From JAGLHV01 sp023132075 [NCBI: bacterium] (GTDB lineage Bacteria; CBDUZB01; JAGLHV01): a DNA stretch of 12,119 nt. The position numbers were made by a program, and so were the translations under genes. This document shows positions 1-6,804 of this stretch, in pieces. Where the stretch lies: positions 1-12,119 of the forward strand of contig JAGLYT010000018.1 of the NCBI GenBank assembly GCA_023132075.1, written 5' to 3'. The notes under the pieces are model-generated. The model did not search any database. It was not told where the DNA came from and worked only from the letters and a program-made list of their open reading frames with translations. Positions within the stretch are counted from its first letter, which is position 1. Each line of letters begins with the position of its first letter.

Positions 1-29
1 GGTAAAATTATGCGTCTAGAGAGAAATAT

Positions 30-130
30 ATTTTGCCTTTATTTTCCCTGTTCTAACTCCTAACCTTATTCTCCCCTCCTCTTAATCTCCTCCCACGAGG
101 GGAGGAGAAACAAAAAAATAAAGGTAAAAT
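30..130. repeat. inverted-repeat element with GC-rich hairpin after trpD
   Basis: ATTTTGCCTTTATTTT (30-45) and the reverse complement of 115-130 match at 15 of 16 bases. They enclose a perfect 9-bp palindrome (86-94 with 100-108, core CTCCTCCC/GGGAGGAG, 5-base loop). A GC-rich hairpin between AT-rich 16-bp arms over 101 bases has the look of a small non-autonomous element or a dispersed intergenic palindrome. No target-site duplication is clear, although GGTAAAAT occurs at both 1-8 and 123-130. Confidence 0.5.
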
Positions 131-154
131 GCGTTTCGAACGATATAGCAAATT

Positions 155-1198
155 TTAGCTGTTCGTATATTCCTTCAATAATTCCAGTTTCTGTAAAGCA
201 GAACCTGAATCTATTGATTTTCTGGCTAAATCTACGGATTCCTTAATAAGTCTTATTTTCTCAGCAACATTATCGGCTTTTTTTTGCTTCCCTGCTGTAA
301 TCGCTACTGCTGCATTCAAAACAACAATGTTTAAAGGATGCCCCTCTTTACCTTTCAAAACATCCAAAAGAATCTGGGCATTTTCCTCGATACTTCCTCC
401 CTGTAAATCAGAAAGTTTCGCCCGGGGTAAATCAAAGTTTTCCGGTTGAATATAAAAAGTACTAACCTGTCCGTCTTTCAACTCGGAAACCATCGTATCT
501 CCGGTTGTAGTAACTTCATCCAAACCATCTACTCCATATACTACAAAGGCCTGTTTTACCCCCAATTTACCCAAAACTTTTGCCATTGGTTCTGTCAAAG
601 AAGAAGAATAAACCCCTAAAACCTGTGCTTGAGCATTTGCCGGATTGGTAAGCGGCCCTAAAATATTAAAAACAGTCCTGATTCCTATTTCCCGGCGCGG
701 TCCGATAGCATATTTCATCGATTCATGAAAAATAGGAGCAAAAAAGAAACCTATACCTATTTCATTAACACATTTCTCCACTATCGCCGGTGAAGCATCT
801 ACCTTTACCCCTAAAAATTGTAACACATCCGCACTGCCACAATGACTGGAAACAGACCTATTACCATGTTTGGCCACAGCTAAAGATTCTTCCGCCCCCG
901 CTACAACAAAAGCAGTAGCAGTAGAAATATTAAAAGTTCCTTTCTTATCCCCGCCTGTACCGCAGGTATCTACTATTGTTTTCCCGTCAACATTTATTTT
1001 TTGTGCTTTTGCTCTCATTACTTTAGCACAACCGGTAATTTCCTCTACTGTTTCTCCTTTTATTCTCAAAGCAGTGATAAATGCAGCAATCTGTGCCGAA
1101 GTAGCTTTTCCTTCCATAATTTCCTGCATTACCTCTTGAATCTCTGCTTCCGAAAGATTTTTCTGCTCAACTAATTTATTAATAGATTCCTTAATCAT
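155..1198 (-). CDS. trpD: anthranilate phosphoribosyltransferase
   Basis: TrpD joins anthranilate to PRPP to form phosphoribosyl-anthranilate, the second tryptophan step. The 347-residue protein has an N-terminal helical domain (1-70), then the PRPP-binding DTCGTGGDKKGTFNIST (77-93), the anthranilate/PRPP site KHGNRSVSSHCGSADVL (110-126), GPRREIGIRT (166-175), GPLTNPA (181-187) and the metal-binding DGLDE (224-228). The start follows a strong GGAGG site. It is the last gene of the run in this window: trpC, trpF, trpB and trpA do not follow within the 154 bases available, and no intrinsic terminator is visible after the stop. Confidence 0.97.
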   Translation of the reverse strand: MIKESINKLVEQKNLSEAEIQEVMQEIMEGKATSAQIAAFITALRIKGETVEEITGCAKVMRAKAQKINVDGKTIVDTCGTGGDKKGTFNISTATAFVVAGAEESLAVAKHGNRSVSSHCGSADVLQFLGVKVDASPAIVEKCVNEIGIGFFFAPIFHESMKYAIGPRREIGIRTVFNILGPLTNPANAQAQVLGVYSSSLTEPMAKVLGKLGVKQAFVVYGVDGLDEVTTTGDTMVSELKDGQVSTFYIQPENFDLPRAKLSDLQGGSIEENAQILLDVLKGKEGHPLNIVVLNAAVAITAGKQKKADNVAEKIRLIKESVDLARKSIDSGSALQKLELLKEYTNS

Positions 1199-1218
1199 TT
1201 TCCCTCCTCTTCTTTTCT

Positions 1219-1788
1219 CTAACTCTTTATATTTAAAAAATTTTTCAAGATTTTTTTCCCAACATCCGTCAATATTGATTCAGGATGAAATTGCACCCCA
1301 TAAACCTTATATTTTTTATGCCTAATACCCATTATTTCACTTTCCTTCGTCCAGGCAGTAACCTTAAGACAATCGGGCAAAAGTTTTTTTTCTACAATCA
1401 AAGAATGATATCTCGCCGCAGTGAAAGGATTTTCTATATCCTTAAAAACATCTTTTTTATGGTGAAAAACAGAAGAAGTTTTTCCATGCATAATCCTTGC
1501 TGCTCCTGCTATCTTAGCTCCATATACATATCCTATACACTGATGTCCCAAACAAACCCCTAAAATAGGGATTTTGTCGCTAAACTTTTTAATCAATTCA
1601 CAACTTATGCCTGCCTCTTCCGGACGACCGGGACCGGGTGAAATAATAATCCGGGCCGGTTTTAATTTTTCAATTATTTCTAATGAAATTTTATCATTGC
1701 GATAAACAATAATTTCTTTTTCCATCTCCCCAATATATTGAACAAGATTATAAACAAAAGAATCATAATTATCAATCACCAAAATCAT
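1219..1788 (-). CDS. trpG: anthranilate synthase component II (glutamine amidotransferase)
   Basis: TrpG hydrolyses glutamine and channels ammonia to TrpE. The 189-residue protein is a stand-alone class I amidotransferase. It has IDNYDSFVYNLVQY (5-18), the oxyanion segment ISPGPGRPEEAG (49-60), the nucleophile C79 in GVCLGHQCIG, YHSL (127-130), and the catalytic dyad H168 and E170 in GVQFHPES. It is not fused to TrpD. It begins 28 bases after trpE with AGGAGAGG ahead of the ATG, and ends in TAG 20 bases before trpD. In many bacteria one such subunit also serves PabB in folate synthesis; that is possible here, as no second amidotransferase is in view. Confidence 0.97.
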   Translation of the reverse strand: MILVIDNYDSFVYNLVQYIGEMEKEIIVYRNDKISLEIIEKLKPARIIISPGPGRPEEAGISCELIKKFSDKIPILGVCLGHQCIGYVYGAKIAGAARIMHGKTSSVFHHKKDVFKDIENPFTAARYHSLIVEKKLLPDCLKVTAWTKESEIMGIRHKKYKVYGVQFHPESILTDVGKKILKNFLNIKS

Positions 1789-1816
1789 CTTTTTCCTCTC
1801 CTATTCTGCTTTTTTC

Positions 1817-3337
1817 TTACTCAAAACCCTCTTCTGCCATCTGAATAGCTTTTACCATTGCTTTTGCTTTATTTAAAGTTTCTCTATACTCCTTTTCAGG
1901 TAAAGAGTCATAAACAATACCTGCACCTGCCTGAATATAGGCAACCTTATCCTTAATTAATATGGTACGAATAGTAATGGCCATATCCATATTCCCCTGA
2001 AAACTAAAATACCCTACCGCTCCGGCATACGTTCCCCTTTTCACATTTTCTAATTGGTCAATAATTTCCATAGCCCTGATTTTGGGAGCACCGGAAACCG
2101 TCCCGGCGGGAAAACAGGCACGAAACAGGTCAAAACTATCTACGTCCTTTTTTAATCGTCCTTTAATATCTGAAACAATATGCATCACATGAGAATACTT
2201 TTCAATAGTCATTAATTCCGTTACATTAACACTATTATATTTACAAACCCTGCCCAAATCGTTCCTGCCTAAATCCACCAGCATCACATGTTCTGCCCGT
2301 TCTTTGGGATCAGCAAGTAAACTTTTAATTAACTCTAAATCCTCCTGTTCATTTTTCCCTCTCTTGCGGGTTCCGGCAATAGGTCTCAACTCAGCCATCC
2401 GTTCTTGTTTTCGCACAAGAATCTCCGGAGAAGAACCCGCCAGACAATACTTACCCATTTTAAGATAAAACATGTAGGGAGACGGATTTATTACCCTTAA
2501 TGCCCTATAAATATTAAACGAATCCGTGTTTATTTTTACCGACAATCTTTGTGATAGTACCGTTTGAATGATTTCCCCTGCTTTTATATTTCTTTTTGCT
2601 TTTTTTACGATATCTTTAAATTCCTTTTTACTAAAATTAGATTTTATTTTAACTTTTTTTACTTTAGAGGACTTTTGGTTTTTAAATACAGGAGTTCTCT
2701 TCCTCAATTTTTTAATAATCTCATCTATCTGCCTACAAGCTTCCTTATATTTTTTTTGCATATTTCCCTTATCTTTTTTGTTTCCCTTAATTAAAAAGTC
2801 ATCCAGATGTACACAGGAAACAATTTTTATTTTATGGGATATATGATCAAAAACAAGAATATTATTGGTAAAAAGAAAAAGACAATCAGGAAGATTAAGA
2901 TCATCAGGATTAACATCCGGAATATCCTCTATAAAACGAACTAAATCATACCCGACAAACCCCACTGCCCCCCCATAAAAAAAAGGTAATCCTTTTATTG
3001 CAACAGGTTTATATGTTTTCATAAGCCTTTTAAGTTCCTCTATCGGATTTCCCTTTATCTTTGTTTGATACTTACCTCCCGGAGAATAATACTTAACTTC
3101 TTTGCCTTTGCTTTCAAAAATAAACGAGGGGTGACTGGATAAAAAAGAATATCGTCCCAAACGCTCTCCGTTTTCTACGCTCTCCAGTAAATAACAATAT
3201 TCCTCTTTAAAATTATCTGAAATCTTGGCTAACGCAGAAACCGGCGTTTCTAAATCAGCCAAAATTTCCTTATAAACGGGAATTAAATTCCCCTCCTTAG
3301 ATAATCGCTTAAATTCTTTAAAATCAGGATAAAACAT
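1817..3337 (-). CDS. trpE: anthranilate synthase component I
   Basis: TrpE converts chorismate, with ammonia from TrpG, to anthranilate, the first step of the tryptophan branch. At 506 residues it is full length. The N-terminal domain has the tryptophan feedback element LLES (50-53) followed by GRYSF, which predicts allosteric inhibition by tryptophan. The chorismate-binding domain shows NPSPYMFY (284-291), GSSPEILV (301-308), RPIAGTRKRG (318-327), DLGRNDLGRV (355-364), FPAGTVSGAPKIRAMEIID (409-427), GAVGYFSF (439-446) and AGAGIVYDSLPEKEY (470-484). The Lys-rich stretch at 184-240 links the two lobes. The LLES element and the trpG neighbour favour TrpE over PabB. AAGGAAG precedes the start. 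I see no leader peptide, attenuator or T-box in the 45 bases before it. Confidence 0.97.
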   Translation of the reverse strand: MFYPDFKEFKRLSKEGNLIPVYKEILADLETPVSALAKISDNFKEEYCYLLESVENGERLGRYSFLSSHPSFIFESKGKEVKYYSPGGKYQTKIKGNPIEELKRLMKTYKPVAIKGLPFFYGGAVGFVGYDLVRFIEDIPDVNPDDLNLPDCLFLFTNNILVFDHISHKIKIVSCVHLDDFLIKGNKKDKGNMQKKYKEACRQIDEIIKKLRKRTPVFKNQKSSKVKKVKIKSNFSKKEFKDIVKKAKRNIKAGEIIQTVLSQRLSVKINTDSFNIYRALRVINPSPYMFYLKMGKYCLAGSSPEILVRKQERMAELRPIAGTRKRGKNEQEDLELIKSLLADPKERAEHVMLVDLGRNDLGRVCKYNSVNVTELMTIEKYSHVMHIVSDIKGRLKKDVDSFDLFRACFPAGTVSGAPKIRAMEIIDQLENVKRGTYAGAVGYFSFQGNMDMAITIRTILIKDKVAYIQAGAGIVYDSLPEKEYRETLNKAKAMVKAIQMAEEGFE

Positions 3338-3382
3338 TATTTGCTTCCTTTGTTATTTATTATCTTTTTAAAAGATTATATC

Positions 3383-3766
3383 TTATTTTTTATATATTTT
3401 TTCCGGTTCAAAAAGCTTCTCTGCCGTAATCTCCAATTCCCCTGCTTCGTTAAATTTACGATAAAAACAAGAACGATAGCCCATATGACATGCCCCGCCT
3501 GTTTGTTCAACTTTGATTAAAAGAGTATCCTGGTCACAATCAAGGAAAATTTCTTTTACTTCTTGAATATGCCCTGAAGTTTCTCCCTTTATCCAGAATT
3601 TTTGTCTTGACCGGGACCAAAAACAAGTTTTTTTCTCTTCGATAGTTTTTATTAATGATTCTTTATTCATATACCCAACCATTAATACCTCTTTTGTTTT
3701 CTCATCCTGAATTATAGCCGGAATTAACCCCTTATCATCAAATTTTAACCCGTTCAAAAAATCCAT
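3383..3766 (-). CDS. hisI: phosphoribosyl-AMP cyclohydrolase
   Basis: HisI opens the purine ring of phosphoribosyl-AMP to give ProFAR, using zinc and magnesium. The 127-residue protein is the cyclohydrolase domain only; there is no fused HisE pyrophosphohydrolase. Motifs are GLIPAIIQ (13-20), VLMVGYMN (27-34), FWSRSR (49-54), GETSGH (61-66), the metal cluster DCDQD with D76, C77, D78 and D80, and [12 protein letters not shown] with C93 and C100. C77, C93 and C100 have the spacing of the family's zinc cysteines. I choose the ATG at 3766 because GGAGGGG lies 8 bases ahead. An in-frame GTG at 3799 would add 11 residues, reads from repeat-like sequence and lacks a ribosome-binding site. trpE starts 45 bases downstream with no terminator, so the his and trp genes are likely one transcript. 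Confidence 0.96.
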   Translation of the reverse strand: MDFLNGLKFDDKGLIPAIIQDEKTKEVLMVGYMNKESLIKTIEEKKTCFWSRSRQKFWIKGETSGHIQEVKEIFLDCDQDTLLIKVEQTGGACHMGYRSCFYRKFNEAGELEITAEKLFEPEKIYKK

Positions 3767-3838
3767 ACCCTTCCCCTCCATTTTTTTACTATTTGCCACT
3801 TGTAATTTCTTATCTTTTGTTTTTATCTTTTATTTTTT

Positions 3839-3887
3839 AACCAATAAAACCAATCTAAACCAATTCAACTGTCTTTTAACTGTCTTT
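3839..3887. repeat. composite dispersed repeat, copy 1 (hisA-hisI spacer)
   Basis: On the plus strand there are three AACCAAT units at 9-10 base spacing (3839, 3848, 3858), then two AACTGTCTTT units (3867-3876, 3878-3887). The same order and near-identical units occur at 6805-6855. This copy begins 8 bases after the hisA stop. The rest of the spacer (3767-3838) is T-rich on the plus strand and holds the hisI ribosome-binding site. Confidence 0.8.
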
Positions 3888-3894
3888 AATCAAT

Positions 3895-4641
3895 TTACTT
3901 TTTAAACTCCTTACCCTCCGCTATCTTTATTGCTTCTTCTATTTTTATGTCTTCAGTATAAAGAGCTTTTCCAATAATTACCCCCGTTACTCCCAGTTCT
4001 TCCAGTTTCTTTATTTTTCTTACATCTTCCAATTTTGCCATTCCACCGGCAATAATTATAGAAACATTCGTTTTTAATTTCTGCAGTGTCTTTTTTATAA
4101 CTTTAATATTGGGCCCTTCCAATGTACCGTCTTTACTCACATCGGTAAAAATTATTTCTGAAACCCCTGCCTGTATTAACTGCTCAGTTAAAGAAAAAGC
4201 TGATTGAGCCGTTATATCCTTCCATCCCCCAATTGCTACTTTTCCTTCCTGAGAATCGACACTAACAATAATTTTTTTTCCAAATTCAGCAACACTTTTT
4301 TTTACCAGATCAGGATTAGAAATTGTTACCGTTCCCAAAATCACCTTATCCACACCCATGGACAGAACTTTTTTAATTGTTTTTAAATCCCTTATTCCCC
4401 CTCCTACCTGCATCGGAATACTAATCTTCTTTCTTATTTCTTTAATAATCTTTAAGTTTTGCATTACACCGCTAAACGCCCCATCTAAATCCACCACATG
4501 TAACCGCTTTGCCCCCTTGGCCTGCCAAAGATTAGCCATAAAACAAGGGTCTTTAGAAAATACAGTTTCGTTTTCCAACTTTCCCTTAGTCAAACGAACA
4601 CATTGTCCTTTTCTTAAATCTACTGCCGGAATAATCTGCAT
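3895..4641 (-). CDS. hisA: ProFAR isomerase (phosphoribosylformimino-AICAR-P isomerase)
   Basis: HisA catalyses the Amadori rearrangement of ProFAR to PRFAR, the fourth step of histidine synthesis, on a (beta/alpha)8 barrel. The 248-residue protein has the full barrel. The catalytic D8 lies in IPAVDLRKGQCVRL, followed by VDLDGA (50-55), VGGGIRD (79-85), VSVDSQEG with D129 (126-133), GGWKD (138-142), TDVSKDGTLEGPN with T166 and the second catalytic D171, IIAGG (196-200) and GVIIGKALY (220-228). The IPAVDL start favours HisA over its paralogue HisF. AAGGGGA lies about 9 bases upstream of the ATG. No hisF follows: downstream there is a 128-base spacer with a dispersed repeat and then hisI. Confidence 0.96.
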   Translation of the reverse strand: MQIIPAVDLRKGQCVRLTKGKLENETVFSKDPCFMANLWQAKGAKRLHVVDLDGAFSGVMQNLKIIKEIRKKISIPMQVGGGIRDLKTIKKVLSMGVDKVILGTVTISNPDLVKKSVAEFGKKIIVSVDSQEGKVAIGGWKDITAQSAFSLTEQLIQAGVSEIIFTDVSKDGTLEGPNIKVIKKTLQKLKTNVSIIIAGGMAKLEDVRKIKKLEELGVTGVIIGKALYTEDIKIEEAIKIAEGKEFKK

Positions 4642-4681
4642 AAACGCTTTTCCCCTTTTCTTAATGACTTATTTCTTATAT

Positions 4682-5305
4682 TTAAAGCTTCCCTTTTGTC
4701 GAGGGAATTCCTTTTCTCTTAGGATTATAGGCAACCGCTTTTGATAATGCCCGGCCAAAAGCCTTAAATATAGCCTCAATTAAATGATGCATATTCTTCC
4801 CTGACCTGATTATTCGAATATGCAAAGTAATCTTCGCATTAACACAAAAAGCTTTAAAAAATTCCTCTATTAATTGAGGATCGAATTTAATAATTTGTAT
4901 ATCTTCTGCTTTATAAAAATCCCTTAAACAATCTATTTCACATCCCGGTCTTCCGCTAATATCTATTACCGCCTGAACCAAAACCTCATCCATCGGCACA
5001 AAAGAAGAAGCAAAACGCTCAATCCCTTTCTTATCTCCCAATGCTTTGAACACGGCCTCTCCCAACGCTATCCCAATATCTTCTACCGTATGATGGTCAT
5101 CCACTTCTGTATCACCCACCGCTTTAATCTGTAAATCAAACAACCCGTGTTTAGTAAATAATTCCAACATATGATTGAGAAAGGGTACAGGGGTTTCTAT
5201 TTTGTATTTTCCTTCCCCATCCAGATTCAGGATTAAATTTATCCGGGTTTCTTTAGTTACTCTTTTTATTCTTGCTACTCTTTTTGTTTTTGTTTTGCCC
5301 ACCAT
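4682..5305 (-). CDS. hisB: imidazoleglycerol-phosphate dehydratase
   Basis: HisB dehydrates imidazole glycerol phosphate to imidazole acetol phosphate using paired Mn ions. This is the monofunctional form of 207 residues, without the histidinol-phosphatase domain. Motifs are KRVTKET (14-20), FLNHML (42-47), DDHHTVED (69-76), MDE (105-107), HHLIEAIFKAFGRAL (173-187) and the C-terminal IPSTKG. All expected metal-ligand histidines and glutamates are visible. N44 replaces the Asp usual in F-[FL]-D-H-M-L, but the adjacent H45 ligand is kept. The start overlaps hisD by 53 bases. GGGAGGG lies only 2 bases before the ATG, so the next codon, GTG at 5302, is an equally good start. hisA follows after 40 bases; the hisH gene often found between them is absent. 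Confidence 0.96.
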   Translation of the reverse strand: MVGKTKTKRVARIKRVTKETRINLILNLDGEGKYKIETPVPFLNHMLELFTKHGLFDLQIKAVGDTEVDDHHTVEDIGIALGEAVFKALGDKKGIERFASSFVPMDEVLVQAVIDISGRPGCEIDCLRDFYKAEDIQIIKFDPQLIEEFFKAFCVNAKITLHIRIIRSGKNMHHLIEAIFKAFGRALSKAVAYNPKRKGIPSTKGKL

Positions 5306-6527
5306 TCCCTCCCTTTTCCTGCTTTGTTTTCAAACTGATTTCCTCCCCAGAACCAATTAGTCTTTCTTTCACAGAATTCATATGCTCTTTCAATCCTTCC
5401 ATTTCCGCCAACTTAAGGATATCACGGCTACATTTTTTTAATGCTTCTTTACTATAAAAAATAAGGCTGGTTCTCTTCATAAAATCATAGACAGAAAGTC
5501 CGGAAGAAAACCTTGCTGTTTTCCCGGTGGGAAGAGTATGAGAAGGACCTGCAAAATAGTCTCCCAAAACTACCGGGGAATACTCACCTAAAAATATTGC
5601 TCCTGCATTTTTTATTTTGAGCAGCATTTTTTCCGGATTTTTAGTTAAAATTTCCAGATGTTCAGGAGCTTCCTGATTAATAACTTTTATTGCCTCATTT
5701 AAATCTTTTACTTTAAAAAAATTAATCTGTTTCAAGTTAAAACCGTTTTTGATTTTTCGAAGCTGAGTCTGTACTTTTTTAATTAAATATGCAGAAGTAG
5801 TAACCAACCCTGCTTTGGCATTCCGGTCATGTTCCAGTTGAGCTAAAAAATCCGAAATTATATAATCACAATTTGATGACTGGTCGGCAAGAATCATTAT
5901 TTCGCTGGGACCGGCTAACATATCAATTCCCACTTCACCAAAAAGCATTTTTTTAGCACAGGTTACATAAATATTTCCCGGACCTACAATTTTATCTACC
6001 CGTGGTAAAGTATCCGTACCATAAGCAAGGGCAGCAATTGCCGGAACCCCTCCAACCCGATAAATCCGGTCTACACCGCAAATATCCGCGGCTACCAATA
6101 CCGCCGGAGTTAAATTGCCCGGGGGAGAAACCATAATTACCTGAGAAACACCGGCAACCTTCGCCGGCAAAACATTCATTAATACACAGGAGGGATAAGC
6201 ATATTTTCCCCCGGGAATATATACCCCTACTTTTTCCAATGGCTGCCAGATATCCCCCAAAAGAATTCCCTTTTCATCGTTGTACCAGCTTTTGATTCTT
6301 TGCCTTTTATGAAAACTTTCAATATTTAATTTGGCTTTTTTCAGTGCTGTGATAAAACCTTCATCAACTTGCTTATAAGCATCCTTGATTTCCTTCTTTT
6401 TCACTAATAACCTTTCCGGGCGCAATTTTACTTTATCAAATTTTTGAGTATAAAAACAAATTGCTTTATCGCCTTTTATTTTTACCTCTTCAATAATTTT
6501 TTTAACCTCTTTTTCTATTTTATCCAT
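5253..6527 (-). CDS. hisD: histidinol dehydrogenase
   Basis: HisD performs the last two steps of histidine synthesis, oxidising L-histidinol to histidine with two NAD+ in a zinc-dependent reaction. Family landmarks are clear: VGVYIPGGKYAYPSCVLMN (100-118), PRVDKIVGPGN (175-185), DMLAGPSEIMILAD (202-215), Q230 and H233 in LAQLEHD, the catalytic pair E289-H290 in APEHLE, D323 in GDYFAGPSHTLPT, and H382 in LKEHMNSV. Comparison with E. coli HisD (Q259, H262) suggests about 29 residues are missing at the N-terminus. An in-frame stop seven codons upstream rules out a longer start in this frame. The ribosome-binding site is weak (GAGAG). At the C-terminus, about 30 extra Lys/Asn-rich residues follow the normal family end and are read from sequence shared with hisB (53-base overlap). 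The enzyme is probably active, as all listed residues are present, but the truncated N-terminus leaves some doubt. Confidence 0.93.
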   Translation of the reverse strand: MDKIEKEVKKIIEEVKIKGDKAICFYTQKFDKVKLRPERLLVKKKEIKDAYKQVDEGFITALKKAKLNIESFHKRQRIKSWYNDEKGILLGDIWQPLEKVGVYIPGGKYAYPSCVLMNVLPAKVAGVSQVIMVSPPGNLTPAVLVAADICGVDRIYRVGGVPAIAALAYGTDTLPRVDKIVGPGNIYVTCAKKMLFGEVGIDMLAGPSEIMILADQSSNCDYIISDFLAQLEHDRNAKAGLVTTSAYLIKKVQTQLRKIKNGFNLKQINFFKVKDLNEAIKVINQEAPEHLEILTKNPEKMLLKIKNAGAIFLGEYSPVVLGDYFAGPSHTLPTGKTARFSSGLSVYDFMKRTSLIFYSKEALKKCSRDILKLAEMEGLKEHMNSVKERLIGSGEEISLKTKQEKGGNGGQNKNKKSSKNKKSN

Positions 6528-6581
6528 AAAAACACTCTCTAAACTTTATTTTTTGTCCTTGTCTTTTTTCTTTTGCTATGA

Positions 6582-6604
6582 GCCATTCGCCATTTGCCAT
6601 TCGC
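6582..6604. repeat. heptamer tandem array GCCATTY, 3.3 copies
   Basis: Three consecutive 7-base units (GCCATTC, GCCATTT, GCCATTC) are followed by GC on the plus strand. They lie about 55-75 bases upstream of the hisD start in the transcribed direction. Confidence 0.85.
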
Positions 6605-6609
6605 AATCT

Positions 6610-6633
6610 TTTATCTTTATCTTTATATTTATA
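6610..6633. repeat. hexamer tandem array TTTATC/TTTATA, 4 copies
   Basis: Two TTTATC units are followed by two TTTATA units with exact 6-base periodicity. The array directly follows the heptamer block at 6582-6604. Confidence 0.8.
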
Positions 6634-6637
6634 TTTT

Positions 6638-6672
6638 GTCTATCATCTGTCGTCCATCGTCTATCATCTATC
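6638..6672. repeat. heptamer tandem array RTCYRTC, 5 copies
   Basis: The five units are GTCTATC, ATCTGTC, GTCCATC, GTCTATC and ATCTATC, each differing from the consensus RTCYRTC only at purine/purine or pyrimidine/pyrimidine positions. The 7-base period is not divisible by three, so it does not encode a periodic peptide. Confidence 0.85.
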
Positions 6673-6732
6673 GTATGTGAACTGTCCTTTGTCTTTTTCT
6701 TTATCTTTTGCCTTTGTCTTTAGTTCTTTAAC

Positions 6733-6764
6733 TTTGTGCCTCTGTGCCTTGATGCCTTTGTGCC
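6733..6764. repeat. octamer tandem array ending in TGCC, 4 copies
   Basis: Four units with exact 8-base spacing occur on the plus strand: TTTGTGCC, TCTGTGCC, TTGATGCC and TTTGTGCC. The TGCC half is invariant and the first half varies. Confidence 0.85.
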
Positions 6765-6804
6765 TGTCTTTATCTGTGTATTTATTTCTGTCTTTTACTT
6801 TTCT

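Noticed and set aside
86-108. GC-rich hairpin as an intrinsic terminator for trpD
   Set aside because: Neither strand has a T-run after the stem. On the minus strand the T-rich tract lies before the hairpin, and purine-rich sequence follows it.
2564-2846. Plus-strand frames opposite trpE that look like hydrophobic membrane peptides
   Set aside because: They are antisense to the Lys-rich linker of TrpE; poly-A in the gene reads as Phe-rich on the other strand.
3362-3376. ATCTTTT/AAAAGAT inverted repeat between hisI and trpE as terminator or attenuator
   Set aside because: The arms are 7 bp of almost only A and T with a 1-base centre, which cannot form a stable RNA hairpin.
3338-3382. Tryptophan leader peptide or T-box riboswitch
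   Set aside because: Only 45 AT-rich bases separate hisI and trpE, too short for a T-box, and no Trp-codon leader frame is present.
3895-4641. Bifunctional PriA-type enzyme doing both HisA and TrpF reactions
   Set aside because: It is tempting because trpF is absent next to trp genes, but nothing in the sequence distinguishes it from an ordinary HisA, and trpF may lie elsewhere in the genome.
6582-6764. CRISPR-like array
   Set aside because: Units are only 6-8 bases, directly contiguous, degenerate and of changing type. There are no constant repeats with unique spacers and no cas genes.
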